64,000 bases of DNA from Mycobacterium sp. 852014-52450_SCH5900713. Its GTDB lineage: Bacteria > Actinomycetota > Actinomycetes > Mycobacteriales > Mycobacteriaceae. The notes beneath the pieces were generated by a model that was not told where the DNA came from, did no database searches, and saw only the letters and a list, made by a program, of their open reading frames with translations. How positions within the stretch are numbered: position 1 is the first letter of the stretch; each line of letters opens with the position of its first letter. A program made the translations under genes and the position numbers. The DNA is taken from the NCBI RefSeq assembly GCF_001667075.1, contig NZ_LZIL01000035.1:186001-250000 (forward strand), written 5' to 3'. Below, piece by piece: positions 45,844 to 53,657 of this stretch.

Positions 45844-47018
45844 GCCGCCCGGCCGGTATCGCACTGCACAACTGGCTGTCGCCGCCGTACGCGCGGTGGT
45901 CCTTCCAGCATGTAGAAGACATGGTGCCGACCGCAGTAATCCCCAGGGGGGCCGGGCCGGTCGCGCGCCTGCCAGCCGCCCGTGCTCCCGTGGCCGAGAT
46001 TTCGGTGACCAACACCAACGGGACGGCCACCACCGTCGGCGCGGTAATGGCCGCCACCGTCACCGACGGGTGGGCCGTCGCCCACCGCGGCTCGACGGTG
46101 GCCGAGGAGTACCTGGACGGCATGACGGCCACGACCCGGCACCTGCTGTTCTCGGTGAGCAAGTCGATGGTGGCGGCGGTGGCAGGCGGGTTGCACGGCT
46201 CCGGTGCGATCGATCTTGACGCGCCGGTCACGAGATACGTTCCCGCCCTGGCCAATTCCGGCTACGCCGGCGCGACGGTGCGCCACCTGCTGGACATGAG
46301 GTCGGGCATCGCCTTCTCCGAAAATTACGACGATCCGGCCGCCGAGATCCACCGTCTCGACCAGGCGATGGGGTGGGCACCCAAGAGCGGCCCGGACGTC
46401 CCTGCCACGCTGCACGACTTCCTGCTGACCCTGCGGCAGAAGTCGGCTCACGGCGGACCGTTCGAATATCGCTCGTGTGAAACGGACGTCCTCGGCTGGA
46501 TCTGCGAGGTCGCTGCCGGCCAGCGGATGCCCGAATTGATGTCGGAACTGTTGTGGAGTCGGATCGGCGCCCACCGCGACGCCACCATTGCCGTCGACTC
46601 GGTCGGGACCGGGTTTTGCGACGGCGGCATCAGCGCCTGTCTCACCGACATGATCCGGTTCGGCTCGCTGTTCCTGCGCGACGGTGTCTCGCTGACCGGG
46701 GAGCAAGTGGTGCCGGCGGCGTGGATCGCCGACACCCTCGACGGCGGCGCCGACTCCCGTCAGGCATTCGCCGCCAGCCCCGATCACGACACCGATCTGC
46801 CCGGCGGGATGTACCGCAACCAGATGTGGTTCCCGTACCCGGGCAGCAACGTGGTGTTGTGCCTGGGCATGTGCGGTCAGATGGTCTACGTCAACCGCTC
46901 CGCGGAGGTCGTCGCCGCCAAGGTGTCCACCCAGCCGCACTCCCATGAGCCGCACATGTTGGACACGCTGCGTGCGTTCGACGCGGTGGCACACGAACTG
47001 GCCGGGGTCACCGGTTAG
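45840..47018 (+). CDS. Serine hydrolase, class C beta-lactamase/NylB-like
   Basis: 392 aa from the GTG overlapping the ATP-grasp stop. The SxxK motif is S105-V-S-K108 and the second motif Y210-R-S, spaced as in the 6-aminohexanoate-dimer hydrolase NylB (S112, K115, Y215). No signal peptide is seen, so it should act in the cytoplasm, unlike beta-lactamases or DD-peptidases. GLHGSGAIDLDAPVTRYVP and VRHLLDMRSGIAFSENYDDP are typical of the family. Coupling to an ATP-grasp ligase suggests that the two act on the same amide- or ester-linked compound. Substrate unknown. Confidence 0.85.
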   Translation: MSRPAGIALHNWLSPPYARWSFQHVEDMVPTAVIPRGAGPVARLPAARAPVAEISVTNTNGTATTVGAVMAATVTDGWAVAHRGSTVAEEYLDGMTATTRHLLFSVSKSMVAAVAGGLHGSGAIDLDAPVTRYVPALANSGYAGATVRHLLDMRSGIAFSENYDDPAAEIHRLDQAMGWAPKSGPDVPATLHDFLLTLRQKSAHGGPFEYRSCETDVLGWICEVAAGQRMPELMSELLWSRIGAHRDATIAVDSVGTGFCDGGISACLTDMIRFGSLFLRDGVSLTGEQVVPAAWIADTLDGGADSRQAFAASPDHDTDLPGGMYRNQMWFPYPGSNVVLCLGMCGQMVYVNRSAEVVAAKVSTQPHSHEPHMLDTLRAFDAVAHELAGVTG

Positions 47019-47033
47019 TGCCTGCCGTCGGCG

Positions 47034-47591
47034 TCAGGTGTGGACGATCCAGCCCGCTTCGGTGAAGGGAGCGGGTTGCGCGGGATCGTTGATCGTGATG
47101 TACAGGTCGCCTGCCGCAGGCATAGCGAAGCCCACGAAACCATGCGTGGTCTGCCCGTCCTGAAGGCCGCCCGACTGCAGCGGGGGCATCTTGTCGAGCC
47201 TCTGGTAGTCGACCGCGAGCGTTGCCGGCTGGGGCGCATTGTCGGGATGGGTCAACGGCTGACTGCCGCCGCCGTAACCCGCGAATATGTAGTTCCGGTC
47301 GAATTGGAAGAACCGGTGGGACGTCGCGGTGATGGTCAATTCCACGACGTTGCAGCCGGGGCCAGACGGATTCGCAAAATGCGAGGCGCACCCCGGCGGC
47401 AACCACGTTGCACTGTCGACAGTGATGTCTGCGGTCGCGCCGCCGGCCGACCGCACATGCACGGGCACACCCAACTGACCGATGGGAAACGGTGGATTCT
47501 CGGGCGTGGGATCAGCCGATGCGATGGGACCCGAGCATGCGGCAATGGCCACGGCAACCGCGGCTGCAGGAATCACCGATTCCGCGCGCAC
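47034..47591 (-). CDS. Exported protein of MPT63-like (DUF1942) type, possible lipoprotein
   Basis: 185 aa from a GTG at 47591 (alternative GTG at 47576). An N-terminal signal (AVAVAIAACSGPIASA) could be cut at ASA-DP or lipidated at the Cys in the lipobox-like IAAC. The mature domain is beta-rich with two Cys (PPGCASHF, GPGCNVVEL) and ends DLYITINDPAQPAPFTEAGW, resembling the immunoglobulin-like MPT63/DUF1942 secreted antigens of mycobacteria. That assignment is moderate. It is convergent with the serine hydrolase gene. Confidence 0.68.
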   Translation of the reverse strand: MRAESVIPAAAVAVAIAACSGPIASADPTPENPPFPIGQLGVPVHVRSAGGATADITVDSATWLPPGCASHFANPSGPGCNVVELTITATSHRFFQFDRNYIFAGYGGGSQPLTHPDNAPQPATLAVDYQRLDKMPPLQSGGLQDGQTTHGFVGFAMPAAGDLYITINDPAQPAPFTEAGWIVHT

Positions 47592-47721
47592 CCGGGGGGG
47601 TTACCCGCAGCGCTGCCGCACGCAAACCCGTCCGAATAGTTGGTCGGGAGCTAGTCACGGTTCCTCGAACGCTTATCGATCGCGGCACACGCGCTCGCGG
47701 CACAGAAACGATAAGGAACTG

Positions 47722-49212
47722 CTACCTGCCATCCGGCGCTTGCGCGGTATGTCGAGTGCAGGGGTCTTGGCAGGCGCAATTAACCCCGGGCAGTACTTGG
47801 TGTGCGACGCCGACGCCGCTGTGAATGGTGACGACCGCGACGATCCCGCCGCTCGCGGAAAGTGCTGCGGCAATGAGCATTGCAACTGCGAAGCCATGGC
47901 CGAGGGGTTGCCCGATGCCGGCATCGATTCCGGCCACGGTTGGCAAGGCCGCGACGGCGAGCAGTCCGGCGAGGCGCGCGACGGCGTTGTTGACGCCTGA
48001 AGCGGTTCCGGCAAGCTCCTCCGGCACGGCGGCGAGGACCGCCGCGGTGAGCGGCGCGACGGTGATCGCCAAACCGAGGCCGAAGACCGCGACTGCGGGC
48101 AGCACCGCTTCGAAGTATGACGCCCCCGGGGTGATGCGGGCCATCAACGCCAGTCCGGCTGCGGCAAACAGGGGGCCTACCGTCATGGGCAGCCGCGGAC
48201 CCAGGCGCTCGGCGAAGGCACCGGCGCACGGCGAGCCGAGCAACATGATGATGGTGGTCGGCAGGGTTGCGAGGCCGGCAGCTAACGCCGAGTAGTGCAG
48301 GGTTTGCTGCAACTGTAGTGCCAGCAAAAAGAGAGCGCCCCCGAGCGCGGCATAGACGGCGAGCGTGGTGAGGTTCGCGCCGGTGAATTGGCGCAAGCGA
48401 AATAAGCGCAGGGGTAGGACCGGGGCGGCGGCACGCGTCTCGATCAACGCAAACGTCACGAGTGCCGCTACGCCAATTGTGGCGGCTGCCACGGTGATTG
48501 GCGTCCAGCCGCGAGAAGGCGCTTCGATCAGCGCATAGATCATTCCGGCGAGGCCGACCATCACCGCGGCGGCGCCCAGGACATCCGGGCGTCCTCGCGC
48601 GGCGGTGTTGCGCGATTCGGGAACGTGACGAGCCGTAATCCACCCGGCGGCGGCGGCCAGCGGAATGTTCAAGAAGAAGATCCACCGCCAGGACGCGGCG
48701 TCGACAAGCCAACCGCCGATCAACGGGCCGAGTGCCGTGGTTACCCCGGACATGCCTGCCCAAATCCCCACGGCACGCGCCCGGTCTTGGTCTCTGATTC
48801 CGACGTCGATCAATGCAAGGCTGCCGGGAACCAACGCTGCCGCGCCGACGCCCTGAACGATGCGTGCGCCGATCAACCAGCTCACGGTCGGCGATAGTCC
48901 GCAGGCGAGCGAGGCCGCGGTGAAAACGGCCAAGCCGCTGAGAAACACACGGCGCCGACCATAACGGTCGCCCGCCGCGCCTCCGGAGAGCAGCAACGCC
49001 GTCAGCGACAGCAGATAGCCGTCGAGTACCCACTGCTGGCCGGCCAACCCGGTACGCAGGTCCCGCCCGATAGCGGGGAGCGCGACGTTGACCACGGTGC
49101 TGTCGAGAAACGCGATGCCGGAGCCAAGGACCGCCGCTGCGACCAGCCACCGTGCAGCGGACGACGTCAACGGCACTCGCTGCGCGGCAATGACTTTCCG
49201 TTCGGTGGTCAT
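47722..49212 (-). CDS. MFS drug exporter, DHA2 family
   Basis: 496 aa from the ATG at 49212, which overlaps the stop of the upstream DUF5996 gene (ATGA). FLDSTVVNVALPAIG (motif D/C start), GAAGDRYGRRRVF (motif A) and about 14 hydrophobic segments match proton-driven multidrug exporters. After the last helix is a 30-residue tail with His and three Cys (GVNCACQDPCTRH) of unknown meaning. It is cotranscribed with the DUF5996 gene. A TetR partner is not adjacent. Confidence 0.9.
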   Translation of the reverse strand: MTTERKVIAAQRVPLTSSAARWLVAAAVLGSGIAFLDSTVVNVALPAIGRDLRTGLAGQQWVLDGYLLSLTALLLSGGAAGDRYGRRRVFLSGLAVFTAASLACGLSPTVSWLIGARIVQGVGAAALVPGSLALIDVGIRDQDRARAVGIWAGMSGVTTALGPLIGGWLVDAASWRWIFFLNIPLAAAAGWITARHVPESRNTAARGRPDVLGAAAVMVGLAGMIYALIEAPSRGWTPITVAAATIGVAALVTFALIETRAAAPVLPLRLFRLRQFTGANLTTLAVYAALGGALFLLALQLQQTLHYSALAAGLATLPTTIIMLLGSPCAGAFAERLGPRLPMTVGPLFAAAGLALMARITPGASYFEAVLPAVAVFGLGLAITVAPLTAAVLAAVPEELAGTASGVNNAVARLAGLLAVAALPTVAGIDAGIGQPLGHGFAVAMLIAAALSASGGIVAVVTIHSGVGVAHQVLPGVNCACQDPCTRHTAQAPDGR

Positions 49213-50150
49213 CCTCGTGTTCGGTAGGCGCTCCACCGATCCGGGTCGTCTTCCAACGCGGCACGGTCCCAGCCGGCATTGATGGCCGCCGCTTCATAGG
49301 TGTCTTGGAGAAAACCGAGCAGCGTCCGATCCGGATCAGCCGCCTGCCGGACAACCTCATACGGTAAGACGTACTCACCGAGCTCTTTGCGGTAGCCAGC
49401 GTTTGCGGGACCGACGGCGTGGTCACCGAACCCGTCGGGCTCCGGATAGGCGTAAGCGTAGAACGCGCCCTCGTCACCCCCGCCGGGCCAGAACCCGCAG
49501 CTGCTCAGTTCGTGTGAGTAGCCCTCGACCATGACCCAGTCTCCGCAATTCGGCGCCCCGCCGGGATGGCGGGGTGCTTTGCGGCCGGAAAACCGAGTGC
49601 ACGCGAGATCCATTGCGCCCCAGAAGAAATGTACCGGGCTGACCTTGCCGATAAAGCGGGACCGGAATTGACCAAGTACCCGGTCGGCCTGCAGGAGCTG
49701 GCGCCAGAACAGGTTGGCGGCGGCAGGGTCGTACGACGCGTGCTCGCTGTCCTCGGCGAACGGCAGGGCTGGGTCAACTTCGTTAGGATGCGATTGGATG
49801 CTTGTGGTGAGTCCTAATTCATCCAGTGTCCGCATGGTCTGCGCGTAGAACTCGGCGACCGACATCGGTTTCAGCGCCACGGCACGGGTGGCTCCGGTGC
49901 TGCTCCGAATCAGCAACTGGTGATCTATGAAGTCGAATTCGATGTCGAAAACCTCGGTCCCGTACGGGATCGTCGAAGTCGTCAGCCCACGGGGAGTCAC
50001 GTACGAAGTGACCTGCCACCAATGGTTGACCATCGGCGAATGAGCGAGTCGGACCTTGCCGACGATCTGCATCCACATGTGCAGTGTGGCCCGCGTCGGC
50101 GCCCAGTCGTCAATTCGCAGGCTCGGCCACGCATCGCTGGGTTGCGCCAT
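49209..50150 (-). CDS. DUF5996 family protein
   Basis: 313 aa from the ATG at 50150 (CAGGAGT about 11 bp upstream); the frame extends to 50204 without support. WPSLRIDDWAPTRATLHMWMQIVGKVRL and VHFFWGAMDLACTRFSGRKAP are characteristic of DUF5996, a cytoplasmic family with many conserved Trp and His residues and no known function. Its stop overlaps the MFS gene start by 4 bp, so it may support the exporter or be co-regulated with it. Confidence 0.85.
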   Translation of the reverse strand: MAQPSDAWPSLRIDDWAPTRATLHMWMQIVGKVRLAHSPMVNHWWQVTSYVTPRGLTTSTIPYGTEVFDIEFDFIDHQLLIRSSTGATRAVALKPMSVAEFYAQTMRTLDELGLTTSIQSHPNEVDPALPFAEDSEHASYDPAAANLFWRQLLQADRVLGQFRSRFIGKVSPVHFFWGAMDLACTRFSGRKAPRHPGGAPNCGDWVMVEGYSHELSSCGFWPGGGDEGAFYAYAYPEPDGFGDHAVGPANAGYRKELGEYVLPYEVVRQAADPDRTLLGFLQDTYEAAAINAGWDRAALEDDPDRWSAYRTRG

Positions 50151-50318
50151 TGGCTGATCACTCCTGGCTCGGTGCCGCTTCCGTGCGGCCAGGCGTTTAG
50201 TCAAGCACTTACCCGCGCTGTGGACGAGGCGTAAGGTCTTTTCACGCGCCGCGGCCTATTCGGACATAGGGGGTCCTTAAGCGCACCGCGGTCGTTAGGT
50301 GTGGAATCGATGTCCGGT

Positions 50319-50495
50319 ATGCACTTTGGGATCTTTACGGTCGGCGACGTCACCGATGATCCGACGACGGGCTACACACCCACCGAAGCCGAGCGCATCC
50401 GTGCCACGGTGGCGATCGCGAAGAAAGCCGAAGAGGTCGGTCTTGTCTACCCCTGGTTCGGCCAGGGCGGCCGCAGCGGCAAGGAACTCCGTTGA
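50319..50495 (+). pseudogene. Remnant of a luciferase-like monooxygenase (LLM) gene
   Basis: The first 44 or so codons read MHFGIFTVGDVTDDPTTGYT then PTEAERIRATVAIAKKAEEV, the exact N-terminal pattern of F420/FMN-dependent luciferase-like monooxygenases, which are about 340 aa. After GLVYPWFGQGGRSGKELR the frame stops, so nearly 300 residues are missing and the last 15 or so codons come from elsewhere, as after an internal deletion. The stop (TGA) overlaps the TTG start of the NmrA gene. Confidence 0.7.
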
Positions 50496-51352
50496 GAGCA
50501 ACGTCTGGATCACCCTTCTTGGTGTTGGGCGCCACCGGTGGGCAGGGCGGCGCGGTTGCCAGCGCGTTGCTGGCCCTAGGAGCCCCGGTGCGCGCAATGG
50601 TGCGGCGTCCTGACGCGCCGTCGGTTCGTCGTCTGCATGAGCGCGGCGTCGAGATTGTCGTCGGCTCTCTCGATGACCACAATGCGCTTGGAGCGGCGGT
50701 GCGCGGCGTCGCAGGAGTATTCGCGCTGACCACTCCGTTCGACGCGGGGGTCGACGCCGAGCTGGCCCAGGGTCGTGCGATCGTCGGGGCGGCCATCGAC
50801 GAGCAGGTGCCACACCTGGTCTTCAGTTCAGTCGCCGGAGCGGATCAGCACACCGGTGTGCCGCATTTCGAAAGCAAAGCGATCATCGAGGCGGAGCTGA
50901 CCGCTAGCGGCGTGCCGTACACCATTGCTGCCCCCACCTACTTTTTCGACAACGCCCTCGGCGGAACCGACCGCATTCATGCCGGGGTGCTCGATCTGCC
51001 GCTGCCGCCCAATCGTCCGTTGCAGCAGTTGGCCCGCCCAGACTTGGCGGCGTTTGTCGCAAAGGTGCTAGGCAATCCGGAGCCGTACCTGGGGCAGCGC
51101 ATCGAGCTGGCCGGCGACGCCGCCACGCCGGCGCAGATGGCCGACGTGCTCAGCGCGGCCTTGGGGCACAGCGTGCGACACGAACAGACCCCGCTCGACT
51201 CCATCGCCAATCCCGATATGCACGCGATGTGGCAGTTCCTCAACGGCCCCGGCTACCGCGTCGATATCGAGGCTCTGCACGCCGCGAACCCGGACATCCG
51301 GTGGCAGTCCTTCGCCGAGTGGGCGCGGCACGCCTTCGGGCCCCGAAGCTAA
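50492..51352 (+). CDS. NmrA-like NAD(P)-binding protein
   Basis: 286 aa from a TTG at 50492 with AAGGAAC upstream; the TTG overlaps the stop of the LLM remnant. FLVLGATGGQGGAVASALLA is the NmrA-type Rossmann motif (GATGGQGG), and VPHLVFSSVAGADQHTGVPH is the usual active-site region, with no YxxxK triad. Relatives bind NADP and act as redox sensors or isoflavone-reductase-like enzymes. It is followed 17 bp later by an SDR gene, so the two form an operon. Confidence 0.87.
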   Translation: MRATSGSPFLVLGATGGQGGAVASALLALGAPVRAMVRRPDAPSVRRLHERGVEIVVGSLDDHNALGAAVRGVAGVFALTTPFDAGVDAELAQGRAIVGAAIDEQVPHLVFSSVAGADQHTGVPHFESKAIIEAELTASGVPYTIAAPTYFFDNALGGTDRIHAGVLDLPLPPNRPLQQLARPDLAAFVAKVLGNPEPYLGQRIELAGDAATPAQMADVLSAALGHSVRHEQTPLDSIANPDMHAMWQFLNGPGYRVDIEALHAANPDIRWQSFAEWARHAFGPRS

Positions 51353-51369
51353 AGGAGGCGCGGACAGGA

Positions 51370-52110
51370 ATGAACGTTCTGGCGGGAAGGCGGGCACTGG
51401 TCACCGGTGGCTCGCGCGGGATCGGCGCGGCGATCGTTAAGCGGTTGGCCGCCGACGGCGTGATGGTGGGATTCACCTACGCAGCTTCGGCAACCGCGGC
51501 AGACACGCTGCGGGCGGAGGTGTCGGAACGGGGCGGCACGGCGGTGGCCATTCAGGCCGACAGCGCCGACGCGCAACAGGTCACCGACGCGGTCGATGCC
51601 ACAGTGGCGGCCTTCGGCGGTTTGGACATCCTGGTGAACAACGCCGGGTTGAGTAAGTCCGGTGTCGCCGAATCCTTTGCGCTACAGGACTTCGATCGGA
51701 TGCTGGCAGTCAATGTTCGGGGCGTATTCGTGGCCATCCAGCGGGCGATTCCCCACCTAGGTGCCGGTGGCCGCATCGTCACCACCGGCAGCATCTTCGC
51801 GGACCGCGTTCCACGTCCGGGCAGCGCCGTCTATGCCATGACCAAGGCCGCGCTCTCCGGGCTGACGCGCGGGCTGGCCCGCGAGCTGGGACCGCGCGGC
51901 ATCACGGTCAATGTCATCCAGCCGGGGCCTACGGCAACCGACGCCAATCCCGATGCGGGCGAATTCGCCGATGCCATGCGGGAACTCACGGCGGTCGGTC
52001 ACTACGGCCGCCCCGAGGACATCGCCAGCGCCGTGGCTTACCTGGTAAGCCCGGAGGCTCGCTTCATCACCGGCATTGCCTGGAACGTCGACGGCGGTTT
52101 CACCGCCTAA
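51370..52110 (+). CDS. Short-chain dehydrogenase/reductase
   Basis: 246 aa from the ATG at 51370 (AAGGAGG and ACAGGA upstream). TGGSRGIG (14-21), VNNAGLSKSG, the catalytic Ser in TTGSIFADR, YAMTK (Tyr and Lys) and VNVIQPGPTATDANPD define a classical SDR of the FabG-like branch. It reduces or oxidises a keto/hydroxy group with NADP(H); the substrate is unknown. It follows the NmrA gene in the same operon, and a perfect GATC-centred hairpin lies 37 bp after its stop. Confidence 0.9.
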   Translation: MNVLAGRRALVTGGSRGIGAAIVKRLAADGVMVGFTYAASATAADTLRAEVSERGGTAVAIQADSADAQQVTDAVDATVAAFGGLDILVNNAGLSKSGVAESFALQDFDRMLAVNVRGVFVAIQRAIPHLGAGGRIVTTGSIFADRVPRPGSAVYAMTKAALSGLTRGLARELGPRGITVNVIQPGPTATDANPDAGEFADAMRELTAVGHYGRPEDIASAVAYLVSPEARFITGIAWNVDGGFTA

Positions 52111-52146
52111 CCAAGACTGTCCGATGCCGCTGCTCGGTACGCTCAA

Positions 52147-52162
52147 CTCCCTGATCAGGGAG
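52147..52162. terminator. Perfect palindrome CTCCCTGATCAGGGAG after the SDR gene
   Basis: A 16-bp perfect palindrome able to form a 6-bp stem with a GATC loop, 37 bp after the SDR stop codon. It has no T-run; it may act as a terminator or be a protein-binding site near the tRNA-Arg remnant. Confidence 0.35.
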
Positions 52163-52202
52163 GGTCAGCCGAACGGGTTTAAAGCATCAATCGGAACACT
52201 GT

Positions 52203-52316
52203 CAGGCATCACCCGGAGACCAAATGTCAACGATGAGCCGACGTCCTACCCGGGTGTGAGTCCACCCGCATGAATCGAAAGTGTGACCCAAGGATTAGCA
52301 GCGCTTTTACCTAGAC
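52203..52316 (-). repeat. Decayed copy of the tRNA-Arg 3' half and its downstream flank (att-like)
   Basis: These 114 bp align with 53339-53454, in the same orientation. The first 44 bp, beginning CAGGCATCACCCG, match closely, and after a divergent patch the tRNA part (aligned with T-arm to anticodon region) matches at about 34 of 50 positions by eye, including ATCGAA and GGATTAGCA. The tRNA 5' half is missing. The copy cannot fold into a tRNA. It flanks the CmaA2-like gene opposite the intact tRNA. Confidence 0.7.
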
Positions 52317-52393
52317 GTTTTTGGGGAACGATCACTGTGACCACTGGAAAATCTTGGTCATCCGTATCCGCAGGGAAGTTAGGGGCGTTGTAG

Positions 52394-53320
52394 ATGTCCG
52401 CTCAAGGGAACGCTGGAAGCGCGCACCTGAAACCGCCGGTCGAGAAGGTCCGGTCGCACTACGACAAGTCGAACGAGTTCTTCAAGCTCTGGCTCGACCC
52501 GTCGATGACCTACAGCTGCGCCTACTTCGACGAACATCCCGACCCGCAGAATCTGACCAAGACGCTGGAAGAGGCGCAGTACGCCAAGCGCAAGCTGGCC
52601 CTGGACAAGCTCAACCTCGAGCCCGGCATGACCCTGCTCGACATCGGCTGCGGCTGGGGTTCGACGATGCGGCACGCGGTGACCGAGTACGACGTCAACG
52701 TCATCGGCCTGACGCTCAGCGAGAACCAGTACGCACACGATGTGGAGAAGTTCAAAGAAATCGACAGTCCCCGCCGCATGGAGGTGCGGATCCAGGGCTG
52801 GGAGGAATTCCCCGACGAACCGATTGACCGGATCGTGTCGCTGGGCGCGTTCGAGCACTTCGCCGACGGAGCGGGCGACGCGGGATACGAGCGTTACGCC
52901 GTCTTCTTCAAGAAGTTCTACGACCTGCTGCCCGACGACGGCCGGATGCTGCTGCACTCGATCGTGGTGCCCACCACCGAGGAGGTCAACGCGCTCGGCT
53001 TGAAGACGACGATGACCCTGCTGAGGTTCATCAGCTTCATCCTCAAGGAAATCTTCCCGGGCGGTAGGTTGCCCCAGGTTCACCAGATCGACCGGTACGC
53101 CACGGACGCGGGATTCAAGATCGAGCGCCATCACTTCATCGGCAAGAACTACGTTCCGACGCTGAATACCTGGGCGGACGCTCTCGAGGCACACAAAGAA
53201 GAGGCGATCGCGTTGAAGGGGCAGGAGACCTACGACATCTACATGCACTACCTGCGGGGCTGCTCGGACCTCTTTCGGGACGGTTACACCAACGTTTGTC
53301 AGTTCACGATGGTCAAGTAG
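52394..53320 (+). CDS. Mycolic acid SAM-methyltransferase / cyclopropane synthase, CmaA2-like
   Basis: 308 aa from the ATG at 52394. [19 protein letters not shown] at the start, the SAM-binding [11 protein letters not shown], the [19 protein letters not shown] active-site region and the C-terminal [19 protein letters not shown] are those of the mycobacterial CmaA/MmaA group. Overall it reads closest to CmaA2 (302 aa), which adds trans-cyclopropanes to mycolic acids on the carrier protein. Residues 50-56 carry a small insertion (HPDPQNLT). M. tuberculosis has no such gene here. It is enclosed by tRNA-Arg-derived repeats and is probably an extra, acquired paralogue. Confidence 0.93.
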   Translation: MSAQGNAGSAHLKPPVEKVRSHYDKSNEFFKLWLDPSMTYSCAYFDEHPDPQNLTKTLEEAQYAKRKLALDKLNLEPGMTLLDIGCGWGSTMRHAVTEYDVNVIGLTLSENQYAHDVEKFKEIDSPRRMEVRIQGWEEFPDEPIDRIVSLGAFEHFADGAGDAGYERYAVFFKKFYDLLPDDGRMLLHSIVVPTTEEVNALGLKTTMTLLRFISFILKEIFPGGRLPQVHQIDRYATDAGFKIERHHFIGKNYVPTLNTWADALEAHKEEAIALKGQETYDIYMHYLRGCSDLFRDGYTNVCQFTMVK

Positions 53321-53338
53321 TCGGCTGTTAGGGGTCAC

Positions 53339-53454
53339 CAGGCATCACCCGAAGCCGAAACGTCAAGCATCAACTGACGTCCGACGTCAAACTTGGTGCC
53401 CCCGGCACGACTCGAACGTGCGACCTAGGGATTAGAAGGCCCTTGCTCTATCCA
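53339..53454 (-). repeat. tRNA-Arg-proximal copy of the flanking repeat
   Basis: This is the partner of 52203-52316. It begins 18 bp after the methyltransferase stop and runs through the 3' half of tRNA-Arg into the anticodon region. The equivalent points of the two copies are about 1,136 bp apart, defining the size of the inserted or duplicated unit. Confidence 0.65.
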
Positions 53455-53470
53455 CCTGAGCTACGGAGGC
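53394..53470 (-). tRNA. tRNA-Arg (anticodon TCT)
   Basis: 77 nt on the minus strand with CCA encoded. The acceptor stem GCCTCCG pairs with CGGGGGC with one G-T pair. The D-loop reads AGCTCAGGTGGATAGAGC, the anticodon loop CTTCTAA has anticodon TCT, and the T-arm has GTTCGAGTC. Its 3' half is repeated in decayed form 1.1 kb away, suggesting past use as an integration site. Confidence 0.97.
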
Positions 53471-53657
53471 AATGTGCAGGTCAGTCTATTCCAACGGCGT
53501 GTCGCGAGACGACTCGCCGCCGCGACGCGCGCGAAAAGCGTTCCCGCGCCACGGTTATCGGTTATGGTTGGGACCCTCGACACACGTGCAACACCGGCCG
53601 GTAACCGGCCGTTTACCGCAACGAGGCGTGTGCAGATCGTCGAGGGGTGGCGTTGCT

